From: Chara braunii
Taxonomy: Eukaryota; Streptophyta; Charophyceae; Charales; Characeae
Direction: 5' to 3'
Assembly: GCA_003427395.1 (NCBI GenBank)
Contig: BFEA01000052.1
Location: forward strand, 713,932-735,694
DNA: 21,763 nucleotides
This document shows positions 1 through 8,115 of the stretch, piece by piece. The notes under the pieces are model-generated. The model searched no databases and was not told the origin of the DNA. It was given only the letters and a program-made list of their open reading frames with translations. The first letter of the stretch is position 1, and each line of letters begins with the position of its first letter. Position numbers and translations under genes: made by a program.

Positions 1-1092
1 GTTAGTGTGCAACAGCCTGTTCCAGTGGCTATGCAACCGATGCAGCAAGCCCCTGGGCCCATGCAGCCTATGCAGTGGATGCCCAAGATACCTCTGATGA
101 GTCCCAAGCCTTTCTTTGGAGATAGGAAGAAGGAGGAGGACTTGGACACCTGGGTAAGGACTGTGCCTACTTATGTGAGGCACAAGCTCACAAGGCCAGA
201 GCAGGAAGTTGTAGTGGCTGCCTCCTTTTTAGAGGGATCAGCAGCCCGCTGGTTGAATGGCTTAGTGCAGCAACAGGGCTACGGTCAGCATTTCGATGCC
301 TGGGCTCAGGCTCAGACATTGGAACAGTTCGTACGGTCAGTCTACAACAGGTGGCATGACCCACAAGGGGCTCAAAAGGCCACCGATGCTATCAACAACC
401 TTTGTTCCCGCAGGTTCAAGGATGTTAGAGAGCTAACAGACACCGTAGAACGCCTTCTCGTGGTACCTGGTGTGCGTTTTGACCAACAGGTTCTCCTAAC
501 GGATTACCTAAGGTGCCTACCTGCGGAGGTAAGGACCAAGCTGGTTGACGAGGCCTATGTCGAACAGCATACCTTCGCTTCTTTTAGTAAGAAAGCTCTG
601 GACATAGAGGCAAAACTGGGGTCTACTCATAAGATATCCCATGATGGTAGGAAGAGACTGCCCCAAGACTGGAAGAAGAAGGGTCAGTTGATGTTCGTTG
701 GCCACGATGGTCAAACGACAGAGATTGACGATTTCCCAAATCTTGGGGAGTTCACAGAGCAAGATGGGGTTAGTGAAACTTCAGATGGTGGAGTCGTAGC
801 ACCCATCAAGGAAAAGGCTAGGGGGACCGGGAAGAAGAAGGTAGGACGGTCCACGGGTCAGGGCGACCAAGGAACACCCGCATGGGTGAAGATTGGTTTA
901 GACTACGAGGTGTGGAGGGACCGAGTTGCCAGGCGCACATGCATGAACTGTGGCAACTATGGCCACACGTCCAGGACTTGCCGCGGTAAGAAGGTCACCA
1001 CGAAGGTAGCCTCACCAACGGTGGTGGGCTTATCTTCGAACCCTGGGAGTGCTTCTGCGAGCAGCTCACAGGGAAACACCTCGGGCCAGTAA
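1..1092 (+). CDS. gag: Element 1 gag (5'-truncated by window)
   Basis: Capsid/nucleocapsid polyprotein that would package the element RNA in cytoplasmic virus-like particles. The frame is open from base 1 to the TAA at 1090-1092. The first codon usable in the window is GTG at 7 and the first ATG is at 31, so the real start is probably upstream. The N-terminal part is Pro/Met/Gln-rich with repeated PMQ-type motifs. It is followed by a retrotransposon-gag core around residues 70-200, with the family's typical 'ASFLEG.AARWL' stretch and a later 'RW' box. Residues 312-325 form a perfect CX2CX4HX4C zinc knuckle (CMNCGNYGHTSRTC, nt 940-981). A basic tract lies at about residues 268-280. No stop or frameshift is seen, which makes this the best preserved coding segment of the element. 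The protease that follows is in another frame. Confidence 0.87.
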   Translation, partial: VSVQQPVPVAMQPMQQAPGPMQPMQWMPKIPLMSPKPFFGDRKKEEDLDTWVRTVPTYVRHKLTRPEQEVVVAASFLEGSAARWLNGLVQQQGYGQHFDAWAQAQTLEQFVRSVYNRWHDPQGAQKATDAINNLCSRRFKDVRELTDTVERLLVVPGVRFDQQVLLTDYLRCLPAEVRTKLVDEAYVEQHTFASFSKKALDIEAKLGSTHKISHDGRKRLPQDWKKKGQLMFVGHDGQTTEIDDFPNLGEFTEQDGVSETSDGGVVAPIKEKARGTGKKKVGRSTGQGDQGTPAWVKIGLDYEVWRDRVARRTCMNCGNYGHTSRTCRGKKVTTKVASPTVVGLSSNPGSASASSSQGNTSGQ

Positions 1093-1094
1093 GA

Positions 1095-1692
1095 GTGTTA
1101 GCCGCTCTTACTCGCGCTGAAGTGGTAACGTTGCCTTCCCCACTTCAAGCGTTGGCCAAGGCTAGAGACCCACGTATCGCCCCGCAGACACATTCAGACC
1201 CACCTACGCTTTGTTCAAGAGATGTGTCTGAGGCCCTAGAAAAGTTAGAGACTGAGTGGTCAGGGAAGGACCCCAAGGACTCTTGGGCGATGATCAGTAG
1301 AGGTCCAAAGGGTGAACATTTCGTGGTAGAAGTAGATGTAGGTGGCCGCAAGGTTGGCCCCTTCGCAGACATAGGCTCTACACGAAATTTCATCAGTCGT
1401 GCTTGTGTGGATAGACTGCGCTTAGGGGACCAAGTGCAACGGCTTAGCAGAACTGTAGCTTTTACGCTAGCCAACAAGCACCAGATGGTTGTAAAGGACT
1501 ATGTCAAGGACGTAGCCTGTTCCTTTTTCCTATGGAGGAGGGGAAGTGATCCACAAGATCTCCTTCCTGGTTAGCGACGAACTGCCATTTGATATGTTAC
1601 TAGGCATGTACTGACTCGAAGTCTCGCAACCTCAGTTTGACTGGGAGAGAAAGGTGTTGATCCACAAATTGCCCAATGGTAGAACTGTTAGA
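1095..1692 (+). pseudogene. Element 1 aspartic protease (broken)
   Basis: Retropepsin-like protease that would cleave the Gag-Pol polyprotein. An open stretch at 1095-1574 contains the active-site region FADIGSTRNFIS. The usual D-S/T-G triad reads D-I-G, so the residue after the catalytic Asp is not Ser or Thr. The second conserved motif (LLGM.W-like) is found only after a change of frame near 1530, at 1561-1620, where the expected Trp codon of 'LLGMYWL' is TGA at 1612-1614. This segment is therefore pseudogenic. Upstream, gag ends at 1092 in a different frame. A programmed shift between gag and protease is possible, but a decay indel cannot be excluded from one copy. Confidence 0.78.
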
Positions 1693-3213
1693 TTGCAAAA
1701 GTATAAAGCTAGCAATCTAATAGAAAACTACGGGTGTATGTGCGCCTCATCCTTCTATAACTACTATAAGCAGAATCAAGAGGAGGGCATGTATATAGTC
1801 TTTGTCTCTTAAAAAGGGAAGGTCGTTAAATCACCCCCAGAGATAGAAAGAGTCGTCGCACAATATTCAGACCTTTTTTAGGAGCCCACAGGCGTGGTAG
1901 AAAGGGAGGTTGTCCATGCAATAGAGGTAGTCCCAGGTAGTAAGGTGCCTAGAGGACAAATCTATAGGATGCCTCTTGCGGAGTTAGATGAGCTTCGCCG
2001 CCAGCTCAAGGAGCTCACAGAGAAGGGATGGATACGGCCTAGTACCTCCCCTTACGGTGCACGAGTCTTATTTGTTCCTAAGAAGGGAGGTCCATTAAGG
2101 ATGTGCATTGACTATAGGGGCCTCAATGCCATCACCGTTAAGAACGCAGAGCCCCTACCCCGCATTGACGACCTCTTGGATAGAGTGCAGGGATGTTGGT
2201 ACTTCACAAAGATAGATTTGAAGTCCGGATACCATCAAATTGCTGTTAGACCTAAGGATCAACACAAAACCGCATTTCAGACCAGGTACGGTCTGTACGA
2301 GTTTGTGGTGATGCCTTTTGGCCTATGCAATGCGCCTGGTACGTTCTAGCACACGATGAACATGATTTTTCACGACTACTTAGACAAGTTTATCATCGTG
2401 TACCTCGACGATATTCTCATCTTTAGTCGGAATGTAGAGGAGCACGCTGAGCACTTGAAAACAGTGCTAGGCCTCCTAAGACAGCACCAGTACAAGGTAA
2501 ACTTGGATAAATGCGAGTTTGGTCGCACCAAGATCTTGTACTTGGGTCATGAAATTTCAGCAGATGGATTGAGGCCGGAAGATGCGAAGGTGGCCAGCAT
2601 ACGTGACTGGCCTAGACCTCAGACTGTTACTGAGGTCAGATCGTTTTTGGGGATGACGGGCTACTATCGTCCGTTTGTGAAGAACTATAGTACTATAGCT
2701 TCCCCATTAACAAATCTAACTCGACTTGACACCCCTTGGGAGTGGACTGAAGAGTGTGAGGCAAGCTTCAAGAAATTGAAGTATGATCTAACACACTATG
2801 AAGTTCTCAAACTTCCTGATCCTGACAAGCCATTTGTTGTGACCACAGACGTCAGCCAATATGGCATAGGCGCGGTCCTTGCGCAACAGAAACGGCCCAA
2901 GTTGAGACCGATCGAGTATATGAGCAAGAAGATGCCATCTCAAAAGTTAGCTAAGTCCACGAATGAGAGAGAGCTTTACGCCCTATACAGAGCGCTAGTC
3001 CATTGGAGACACTACCTCCTGGGAAGATTCTTCTATGTGAGGTCTGACCATGGGACTTTGCGCTGGATTAAGACACAGCCTGTGTTGTCAGACGCACTCA
3101 AGAGATGGATTCAAGTGATAGACATGTATGACTATCAGCTTGATCCTATCAAGGGTACGTACAACAAGGTGGCTGATGCGCTATCAAGAAGGGCAGTTAT
3201 CTGGGCGCGCTAG
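1693..3213 (+). pseudogene. pol: Element 1 reverse transcriptase-RNase H (broken)
   Basis: Would copy element RNA into DNA and degrade the RNA template. The linker at 1693-1893 has stops TAA 1810-1812 and TAG 1879-1881. RT then runs through '[12 protein letters not shown]', '[11 protein letters not shown]', motif A '[12 protein letters not shown]' (Asp codon 2215-2217) and the catalytic box VYLDDIL (Y at 2401, the two Asp at 2407 and 2410). One TAG at 2347-2349 interrupts 'TFQHTM'; CAG to TAG is the simplest explanation. RNase H begins with an intact TTDVSQYGIG box (Asp 2848-2850), keeps SDH near 3050, and ends with ADALSRR at about 3172-3192. Apart from the stops the catalytic residues are intact. 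The frame changes again near 3190, before integrase. Confidence 0.9.
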
Positions 3214-4379
3214 TCACTGAGTTTGGCATATCTAACGAACTCACTCGATCGCTGGTGGAAGCCTATCAGGGAGATCTTGTTATGTCAGAGATCATCCGTA
3301 GATTCCACGCAAAGGACAAAAAGACTTTGGACAAATTTACGATGGTAGATGGCTTGCTGTTTCTCGAGACGGCAGGGAATAAAAGATTGTGTGTCCCGTC
3401 TAGTGAGTCTTTACATAGTTTATTTTTAGGCGAGTGTCATGATGCAACTGGCCATTTTGGGTATAAAAAGACCTCAGCTAACCTTGTGCAGAGATTTTGG
3501 TAGCCCACTATGATGCAAGATACAAAGAGGTATGTTGAAACTTGCCAGGTATGTCAAAGGGACAAACCTAGGACTCAGGCTCCGCTTGGGCTCATCAACC
3601 CCTTGCCGATTCCTGAAGGTCCTGGTCAAAGTGTGTCCATGGACTTCATAGATACTCTTGTGACCAGTAAGTCTAGAAAGAGGCATATCTTCGTGATAGT
3701 GGACCGCTTTACCAAGTATGCAAGACTGATCGCTATGCCAGAAACTGCTAAGACTGACTTTGTCATCAAACTATTCATGGACAATTGGGTAAGGGACTTC
3801 GGTCTACCTGCGTCTATTGTTAGTGATAGGGATGTAAGGTTTACAAAAGAACTGTGGCAGTCTGTTGCTGAGCAAATGGGCACAAAGCTCCAGATGACGT
3901 CAGGGAATCACCCTGAGTCAAATGGCCAGGCAGAACAGATGAACCGGGTAGTGCAGCACCTGCTTAGGCATTATATTAAGCCAAGTCAGGATGACTGGGA
4001 CGAGAAGTTACCTCTCGTCGCCAGCCTGTACAACAATGTTGTGCACAGCACCACAGATATGACTCCCAACCAGTTACATCTTGGTTGGAAGCCCAGATCT
4101 GCGCTTGACTTTCTGCTACCAGAAAGACAACCCACTGCAGCACCTGGCAGCATAGAGTTTGCTGTCAAGTATGAGCAGATGCTGCAGCAGGCCGTTGAAC
4201 ATATTCAGAAGTCTCAAGATGCTATGATTGCATCTGAGAACAAACATAGACAGCCTTCTAACTTTCAGGTAGGTGAGAGAGTCTGGGTGAAATCATCTGA
4301 ACTGGGACAGGAGATAGGGATCTCAAGAAAAGTGATGCCTCAGTAATTTGGTCCCTGGGAGATCTGAGATATTGTAGGA
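3192..4379 (+). pseudogene. Element 1 integrase (broken)
   Basis: Would insert the DNA copy into the genome. The frame begins after a one-base-type shift near 3190. The N-terminal zinc-binding module is present: His codons 3438 and 3453 (HX4H), then CQVC with Cys codons 3543 and 3552. A TAG at 3501-3503 sits inside it. The catalytic core has Asp 3642 (SMDFID), Asp 3825 (VSDRD) and Glu 3933 (GQAEQMN), giving exactly 35 residues between the second Asp and the Glu, the canonical D,D-35-E. The 'GERVWVK' box near 4272-4292 marks the C-terminal domain. Two stops close together, TAA 4344-4346 and TGA 4365-4367, break the 'FGPWEI.DIVG' segment. Confidence 0.9.
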
Positions 4380-4727
4380 GATCAACCGGATGGGCCTTCA
4401 TACGTGATTCGTATCCCTGCACATGCCTCCAAGCTGGCACCTTTTGCTGCCACAGACCTGTTTCCCTCTCGGAGATCGATGCTGCCCCCAACCATGGATG
4501 GCGAAGTGGACATTGACCAGATCATTGAGCATCGAGTGATGCCTGTTCCTCGACCATCAGGCAGAGGGCGACCTCCTAAACCGAGAATGCAATATCGTGT
4601 GAGCTTCAGACATCATCTGGATCCTAAAGAAGACAGGTGGTTCACACGAGAAGAACTCATGAGAACAGCACCTCAAGTCATCGCAGGCTATGAAAGAGCA
4701 CTCAAGGGGAAGATGCCTGCAGAATGA
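4380..4727 (+). pseudogene. Element 1 integrase tail with chromodomain and AT-hook-like insert
   Basis: Continues in the integrase frame to a TGA at 4725-4727. After 'HASKLAPF' comes a region starting EVDIDQIIEHR at about 4503 and ending RYDRWFTREEL-like at about 4660 (actual residues YRVSF, then DRWFTREEL). This fits the beta-strands and acidic 'D.W....L' end of a chromodomain. Chromodomains of chromoviruses recognise histone marks and direct insertion into heterochromatin. Between the first strand and 'QYRVSF' lies SGRGRPPKPR (4557-4586), which contains the RGRP core of an AT-hook. Only the upstream stops make this a pseudogene, since the tail itself is open. Confidence 0.75.
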
Positions 4728-4753
4728 AAGACTTCTCAGAGGACTCACGAAGT

Positions 4754-4767
4754 AAAGGAGGAGGGAA
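4754..4767 (+). other. Element 1 polypurine tract (plus-strand primer)
   Basis: AAAGGAGGAGGGAA lies 26 bases after the pol stop and directly before TG at 4768-4769. This is the expected place and composition for the polypurine tract that primes second-strand synthesis and marks the start of the 3' LTR. Confidence 0.75.
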
Positions 4768-5099
4768 TGCGAGGATCAGGGTCCTCGGTAGGCCAATGGG
4801 GCCCTGTTTGCAGCCTTACCCGCCCTAAGTGAAGGCGGGCCTGGCTTTTTGCAAGAGGCCCTCGACTGTCAATTTCATATTTGGGGTCCAGGCAGTTGCG
4901 ATGCGCCAGTTGGTTGAAAGAAACGCAGGCCGAGCACCAAAGACATTTCAACGGCCTACCGGGCCTTTCCAAAGAATGCAGGCCCTGGGCGTGATTCGCA
5001 GCCTCATACAGAGACAGGGCGCCCAACCGAACGAGGCCCAACAGCCCAGTAGCTGCTGCATCCAGGCAGCCTCCTGGGGCCTTCCGGAAGCTTCTGGCC

Positions 5100-5139
5100 C
5101 TGGCCAGCTCTTTTCCATAAAGGAAAGAGCTCTGGCCAG
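5100..5139. repeat. Imperfect inverted repeat in element 1 LTR
   Basis: Arms CTGGCCAGCTCTTTTCC (5100-5116) and GGAAAGAGCTCTGGCCAG (5122-5139) are near-complementary around a five-base loop, with a small indel in the arms. It may fold in LTR RNA. No function is assigned. Confidence 0.55.
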
Positions 5140-5381
5140 GCAGCCTCATTCAGGCACTCGCATGCTGGCGGCAGCGCTGCTGGAGCTCATGCTCGTAGGC
5201 TGCTGCTAGCGCTGAGAGGCAAGGTGCAGCACGTGCGGTCGTGCAGAGGAGGAGGGCGCTGCTGAGGGCAGCGCCATAGCCCAGCCACCATAGCTGGTGG
5301 GCTTGGACTACAGTGAAGCGCAGGGGTGGTCTTCGGGTGAAAGAGAGGACAAGTGTGGGTGAAGTCAGGGGATAGGTGAAG

Positions 5382-5403
5382 GATGATGATGATGATGATG
5401 ATG
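5382..5403. repeat. (GAT)7 microsatellite
   Basis: Perfect trinucleotide run of about seven units inside the putative LTR of element 1. Confidence 0.9.
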
Positions 5404-6299
5404 TGAGGGCACGTACCTTGTATTGGCGATGGTCTGCATGGGCGACATCTTCAAGTACTTCGGGCTGCCGCTGATGTCAACAGTTGCATTGTTTNTTTGT
5501 AGTCTGTAGTAGCTGTGTANGAGTAGGCTGGGCGCTGAGCGCCAAGTGTGAGTGTGAAGGAACTGGACTCTTGTGTTGAGAGGAGAGAGTNTGCTCTCCA
5601 TGGACATTGGTTTTCAGTGCTANGAACCTCCATTGGTGTATTATTGGTGCAATGCTGCTCTCTGGACACGGTGTGACTATTTGGCTTTCAATGTGATCGT
5701 GTGATCTGGAATTGTCATCTCGCTGTTGCTTATTAACCTTGCACTTGAGCCATATGACAAAAACTTATCATGCATGTATGGTTGTGGTGACGGAAAACCT
5801 ATTTAGAAAACTTTATATCTTACTACTAAGGTTTATGATTGGTTAGAGGAACATTTACATATTTATTATTTAATATTTAAGCTATTGCAAATGACATAAC
5901 AAGTAAATGATACTAATTTTATGTTCTGCTGTTTAGGTGGAATTACCTTAAACAAGAGTTGAAGCACCATCGTTCCACCTTGTTGCTCTTAAGATAAGAA
6001 AGGCCGCCTTATCTATCGGTAGCAGTATATGCTTGGATGGACGCTGACTTACGCGCCTGATAAAGAAAGCCAAGCCACATGAGACAAACTTGGGCGGGTT
6101 AGGAGACCCAAAAAAACACGGCTGCTTTCCTCATCGACAGGCAGAAACCAGCACCGGACCACAAACCAGAGCTGCAGCCGGATCAAAGACCAGAAGTCTG
6201 AGGTTGTGGTTTCTGTTTTTTTAGGGCAACTGCAGAACCAGAAAATTTCTGGTTTTTGGTTTCTGGTTTCTAGACCGTCCTGCAGAACCTGGAACTGGG

Positions 6300-6300
<1 letters not shown>

Positions 6301-6331
<31 letters not shown>

Positions 6332-6332
6332 A
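6301..6332. repeat. (ACA)n microsatellite
   Basis: About ten uninterrupted ACA/CAA units. Confidence 0.9.
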
Positions 6333-6438
6333 TTTGCTGCTTTCGTCAGTGACATGCAGAAACCCAAACCAGACCAGGATGCAGCTGGTAGCAGATATCA
6401 TCTTCTGAACTGACCAGCCAGTTGGTATCAGACCTGAC

Positions 6439-6501
6439 TTTGAATTCCAACATTCTAAATTGCCGTGAGGCTCGTGGTAATTCAGAATGTGGAAATTCAG
6501 A
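6439..6501. repeat. Stem-loop with 23-bp arms
   Basis: Left arm 6442-6464 and right arm 6476-6498 match at 19 of 23 positions when one is reverse-complemented, with an 11-nt loop; one mismatch becomes a G-U pair in one RNA orientation. The stem extends about three further pairs outward. It could be a small hairpin RNA precursor, a remnant of a MITE, or chance. Confidence 0.5.
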
Positions 6502-6938
6502 ATGATTCGTTCGAATCGCGTCATCGGGATTGGAACTTAGGCCTGTGTTTCAACAGTTCATGGGCGTAAAAAGTTGCAAACTGAGCATTGCATACCGTAA
6601 CGGTGCAGACCAGAACAAGAACCGACCTCTCTCACAAAGTACAGGATAGCGCAGCGGAAAGCTAAAATACCAATGATCAGACCAATCAATGCCGCAATGC
6701 AGACTAAACATACACCATCATCATCGCATGGTGTGAAGGGACCTGGCGCTCACACAGGAAGAAATGCGCCAGTCCCAAACATACACAGACGAAGGAGAGG
6801 GGGATTAGACGAAGAGGAAGGGAAGCTGGGAATGTTGTCAACACCAAGTCTTCAGTACAGGTCCCAAATAATCCCTCGTCCAATGTCTCAATCCCAATGT
6901 CGAGTCTGAATCCAAATGTCGTCAAGTCCCAAAGTCAC

Positions 6939-6941
<3 letters not shown>

Positions 6942-7003
<62 letters not shown>
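6942..7003. repeat. (CT)n microsatellite in LTR1
   Basis: About 31 uninterrupted CT units, GA on the element sense strand. LTR2 has a shorter run at the same place (14339-14380). Confidence 0.95.
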
Positions 7004-7007
<4 letters not shown>

Positions 7008-7106
7008 TCTGCAGACACTGAGAAAGGTGGCGAGATGGTGAGGGAGAGATGGTGGACTTGAGAGGAGGAAGAAGAAGAACTCTCTCTCTCCCCCTCTTGT
7101 ACCAAG

Positions 7107-7177
7107 TACTAACCTGTGAAGGTGGCGCCTTGTTGCAGGTACATCGAAGACGAAGCTGGAGCTATGGCGCCCAAGGT
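7107..7177 (+). other. Antisense exon-like segment with splice signals in LTR1
   Basis: On the plus strand, opposite to the retrotransposon genes, TACTAAC (7107-7113, a perfect branch-point consensus) is followed 24 bases later by TTGTTGCAG (AG at 7137-7138). A 37-nt segment (7139-7175) then contains ATGGCGCCCAAG and ends at GTAAGT (GT at 7176-7177), an ideal 5' splice site. Upstream is a CT-rich stretch like plant 5' UTRs. The same arrangement is kept in LTR2. This is consistent with a captured host first-coding exon (M-A-P-K...). No transcript evidence is available here. Confidence 0.45.
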
Positions 7178-7401
7178 AAGTCTCCCTGGCCTCCACCCTT
7201 CTCTCTCTCTCCCAACGCGCCTATACCTCCTAGCAGCGCCCAGTGCTGAAGACTACTCTAGCGCTAGCTACTACTACTGCAGCGCTCCTCCAGAGTGCTG
7301 CGGCCAACTCCTGAAGACTGCCTCCTGAACGCACGTGAAGTCCTGTGAACTGCCTGGGAAGTCCCTATCAACTACCTGCAGCCTGCAGGGCGGGCCAGTT
7401 C

Positions 7402-7407
7402 TATATA
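7402..7407 (-). promoter_or_regulatory. Candidate TATA box of LTR1
   Basis: Minus strand reads CACTATATAGAAC about 280 bases into the LTR from its U3 start. At the matching place LTR2 reads CACTAGATAGAAC, so the box is lost there. The transcription start is not known. Confidence 0.4.
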
Positions 7408-7494
7408 GTGCTAGCCCGTCCGGGAGGCTGCTCTTGCCAATGCCGAAACGTGCCAGACCCTGGCGTTGAAGTTCAAACAAAGGTTGTCTTGAAA

Positions 7495-7582
7495 CAGGCC
7501 CAAAAATGGCCTGTGCTAAACCCTGGTCTGGGGCCTGAGTTTCAGCGCAGGTCGACTTTACGAGGGCCTGAAAATGGCCCTC
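7495..7582. repeat. Paired GGGCC hairpins in LTR1 U3
   Basis: CAGGCC-(7 nt)-GGCCTG at 7495-7513 and GAGGGCC-(7 nt)-GGCCCTC at 7562-7582 are two perfect short stems with A-rich seven-base loops. The second stem is kept in LTR2 (14943-14963); the first is broken there. Confidence 0.6.
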
Positions 7583-7682
7583 GTTTTCAGGCTTTTAGGC
7601 TGAAACGACACAGGGCCAGGAGGGCCCTTTCTTTCCGTCTGGTCGGGCCCTGCAGGCCCGTGTGGATGCGCAGTATGCCACA

Positions 7683-7695
7683 CCCCCCCCTCCTT
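7683..7695 (-). other. Polypurine tract of copy A
   Basis: Minus strand AAGGAGGGGGGGG directly abuts the LTR1 start TGTGG. It is identical in copy B, which fixes the LTR edge. Confidence 0.88.
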
Positions 7696-7699
7696 GAAA

Positions 7700-8115
7700 A
7701 AACGAGCTTACCTGCGAGGGCGAAGCTGTCTGTCGGAGGTAGGGACCAAAGTCCGGGTGGGAGGGGCCGGTCGTGAAGCTTCCTTGGCTAACCTTTGTCG
7801 TTCGTAGTGAGCGTAGACCAGCGGTGCGGATGCTTGCAAATCTGCTCCTGAAACCCATCGAGTGTCGTCAGGATCGCATGCTTTGAAGGTAACTTTGTAC
7901 TGTCGACGCTTGTTGCCGTACTTGCGATCCGTGATGACGCGGTCGACATCCTGATGACCATCAATAGACGGAGGGTCTTGCGATCGTCAGCCCGGGAAGT
8001 CGTCGCTCTTAGCTGGCTTCGAGGCGTTAAAGACTGGATGGACCGACAGATGCGGAGGGATGTCGATCACAAAGGATGGGCCATCGGGCTCGTCGCTTGC
8101 GGCTGAAAGGACATG
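7700..8115 (-). pseudogene. Copy A integrase C-terminus and chromodomain (broken)
   Basis: Homologous to the copy B tail (15077-15540). It encodes, after a frame change, the 'FVIDIPPHLPVHP' region and a chromodomain-like 'VD.VITDRKYGNK...F' segment followed by DDTRWVSG, with the Arg codon CGA intact where copy B has TGA. Compared with B, a 15-bp stretch at about 8015 is missing (in frame), and extra indels shift the frame. The TGA at 8116-8118 replaces the Trp of 'KWFGPW' (TGG in B) and ends the upstream part. Confidence 0.7.

Larger units (their letters stand above)
1..4767 (+). mobile_element. Element 1: decayed Ty3/gypsy chromovirus, internal region (5' end outside window)
   Basis: The plus strand carries, in order, gag, aspartic protease, reverse transcriptase, RNase H, integrase and a chromodomain, followed by a polypurine tract. 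The PR-RT-RH-IN order defines Ty3/gypsy, and the C-terminal chromodomain places it with chromoviruses. The 5' LTR, primer site and true gag start lie left of base 1. The pol part is not translatable as it stands: in-frame stops lie at 1612, 1810, 1879, 2347, 3501, 4344 and 4365, and reading-frame changes occur near 1530 and 3190. It belongs to a different family from the minus-strand array that starts at 6589, judged by different gag, protease box and LTR sequence. Old, immobile copy. Confidence 0.93.
4768..5700 (+). repeat. Probable 3' LTR of element 1 (right edge not determined)
   Basis: Starts with TG right after the polypurine tract. GGCC-rich in its first 350 bases (U3-like), then GA- and GT-rich. 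No second LTR of this family is in the window, so the CA end and any target duplication cannot be seen; 5700 is an approximate limit chosen where composition turns AT-rich. It contains four ambiguous bases (5495, 5520, 5591, 5623). No convincing coding frame; short frames here, including a His-rich one on the minus strand over a GAT repeat, are treated as chance. Confidence 0.5.
5701..6588. other. Non-coding spacer between element 1 and the tandem array
   Basis: AT-richer sequence with no supported gene on either strand. It holds an (ACA)n tract, a cluster of CCAGAAA/TTTCTGG short inverted motifs at 6190-6275 (including a 9-bp perfect palindrome, 6236-6254), and a stem-loop at 6439-6501. It may include the end of the element 1 LTR and the insertion target of the minus-strand array. 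Confidence 0.6.
6589..7682 (-). repeat. LTR1 (3' LTR of copy A)
   Basis: 1094 bp, TG...CA. The minus-strand U3 begins TGTGGCATA just after the polypurine tract and U5 ends ...GGTATGCA. The opposite end is defined by the common start shared with LTR2 and LTR3. By eye it is closer to LTR2 than to LTR3. It contains a CT microsatellite, a TATA-like box, GGGCC-rich hairpins near the U3 start, and an antisense exon-like segment, each listed separately. Confidence 0.92.

Noticed and set aside
4829-5209. Plus-strand frame of 126 codons in the element 1 LTR, and a minus-strand frame over the same bases
   Set aside because: GC-rich LTR sequence keeps several frames open; no domain, no suitable start context, and both strands are open together.
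5365-5607. His-rich minus-strand frame
   Set aside because: The His run is a translated GAT microsatellite and the frame includes ambiguous bases.
5701-6588. Host gene exons in the spacer
   Set aside because: No long frame, no paired splice signals around a coding stretch, AT-rich with simple repeats.
7345-7776. 143-codon plus-strand frame across LTR1 and the polypurine tract
   Set aside because: Crosses the LTR boundary and is not conserved in frame in LTR2.
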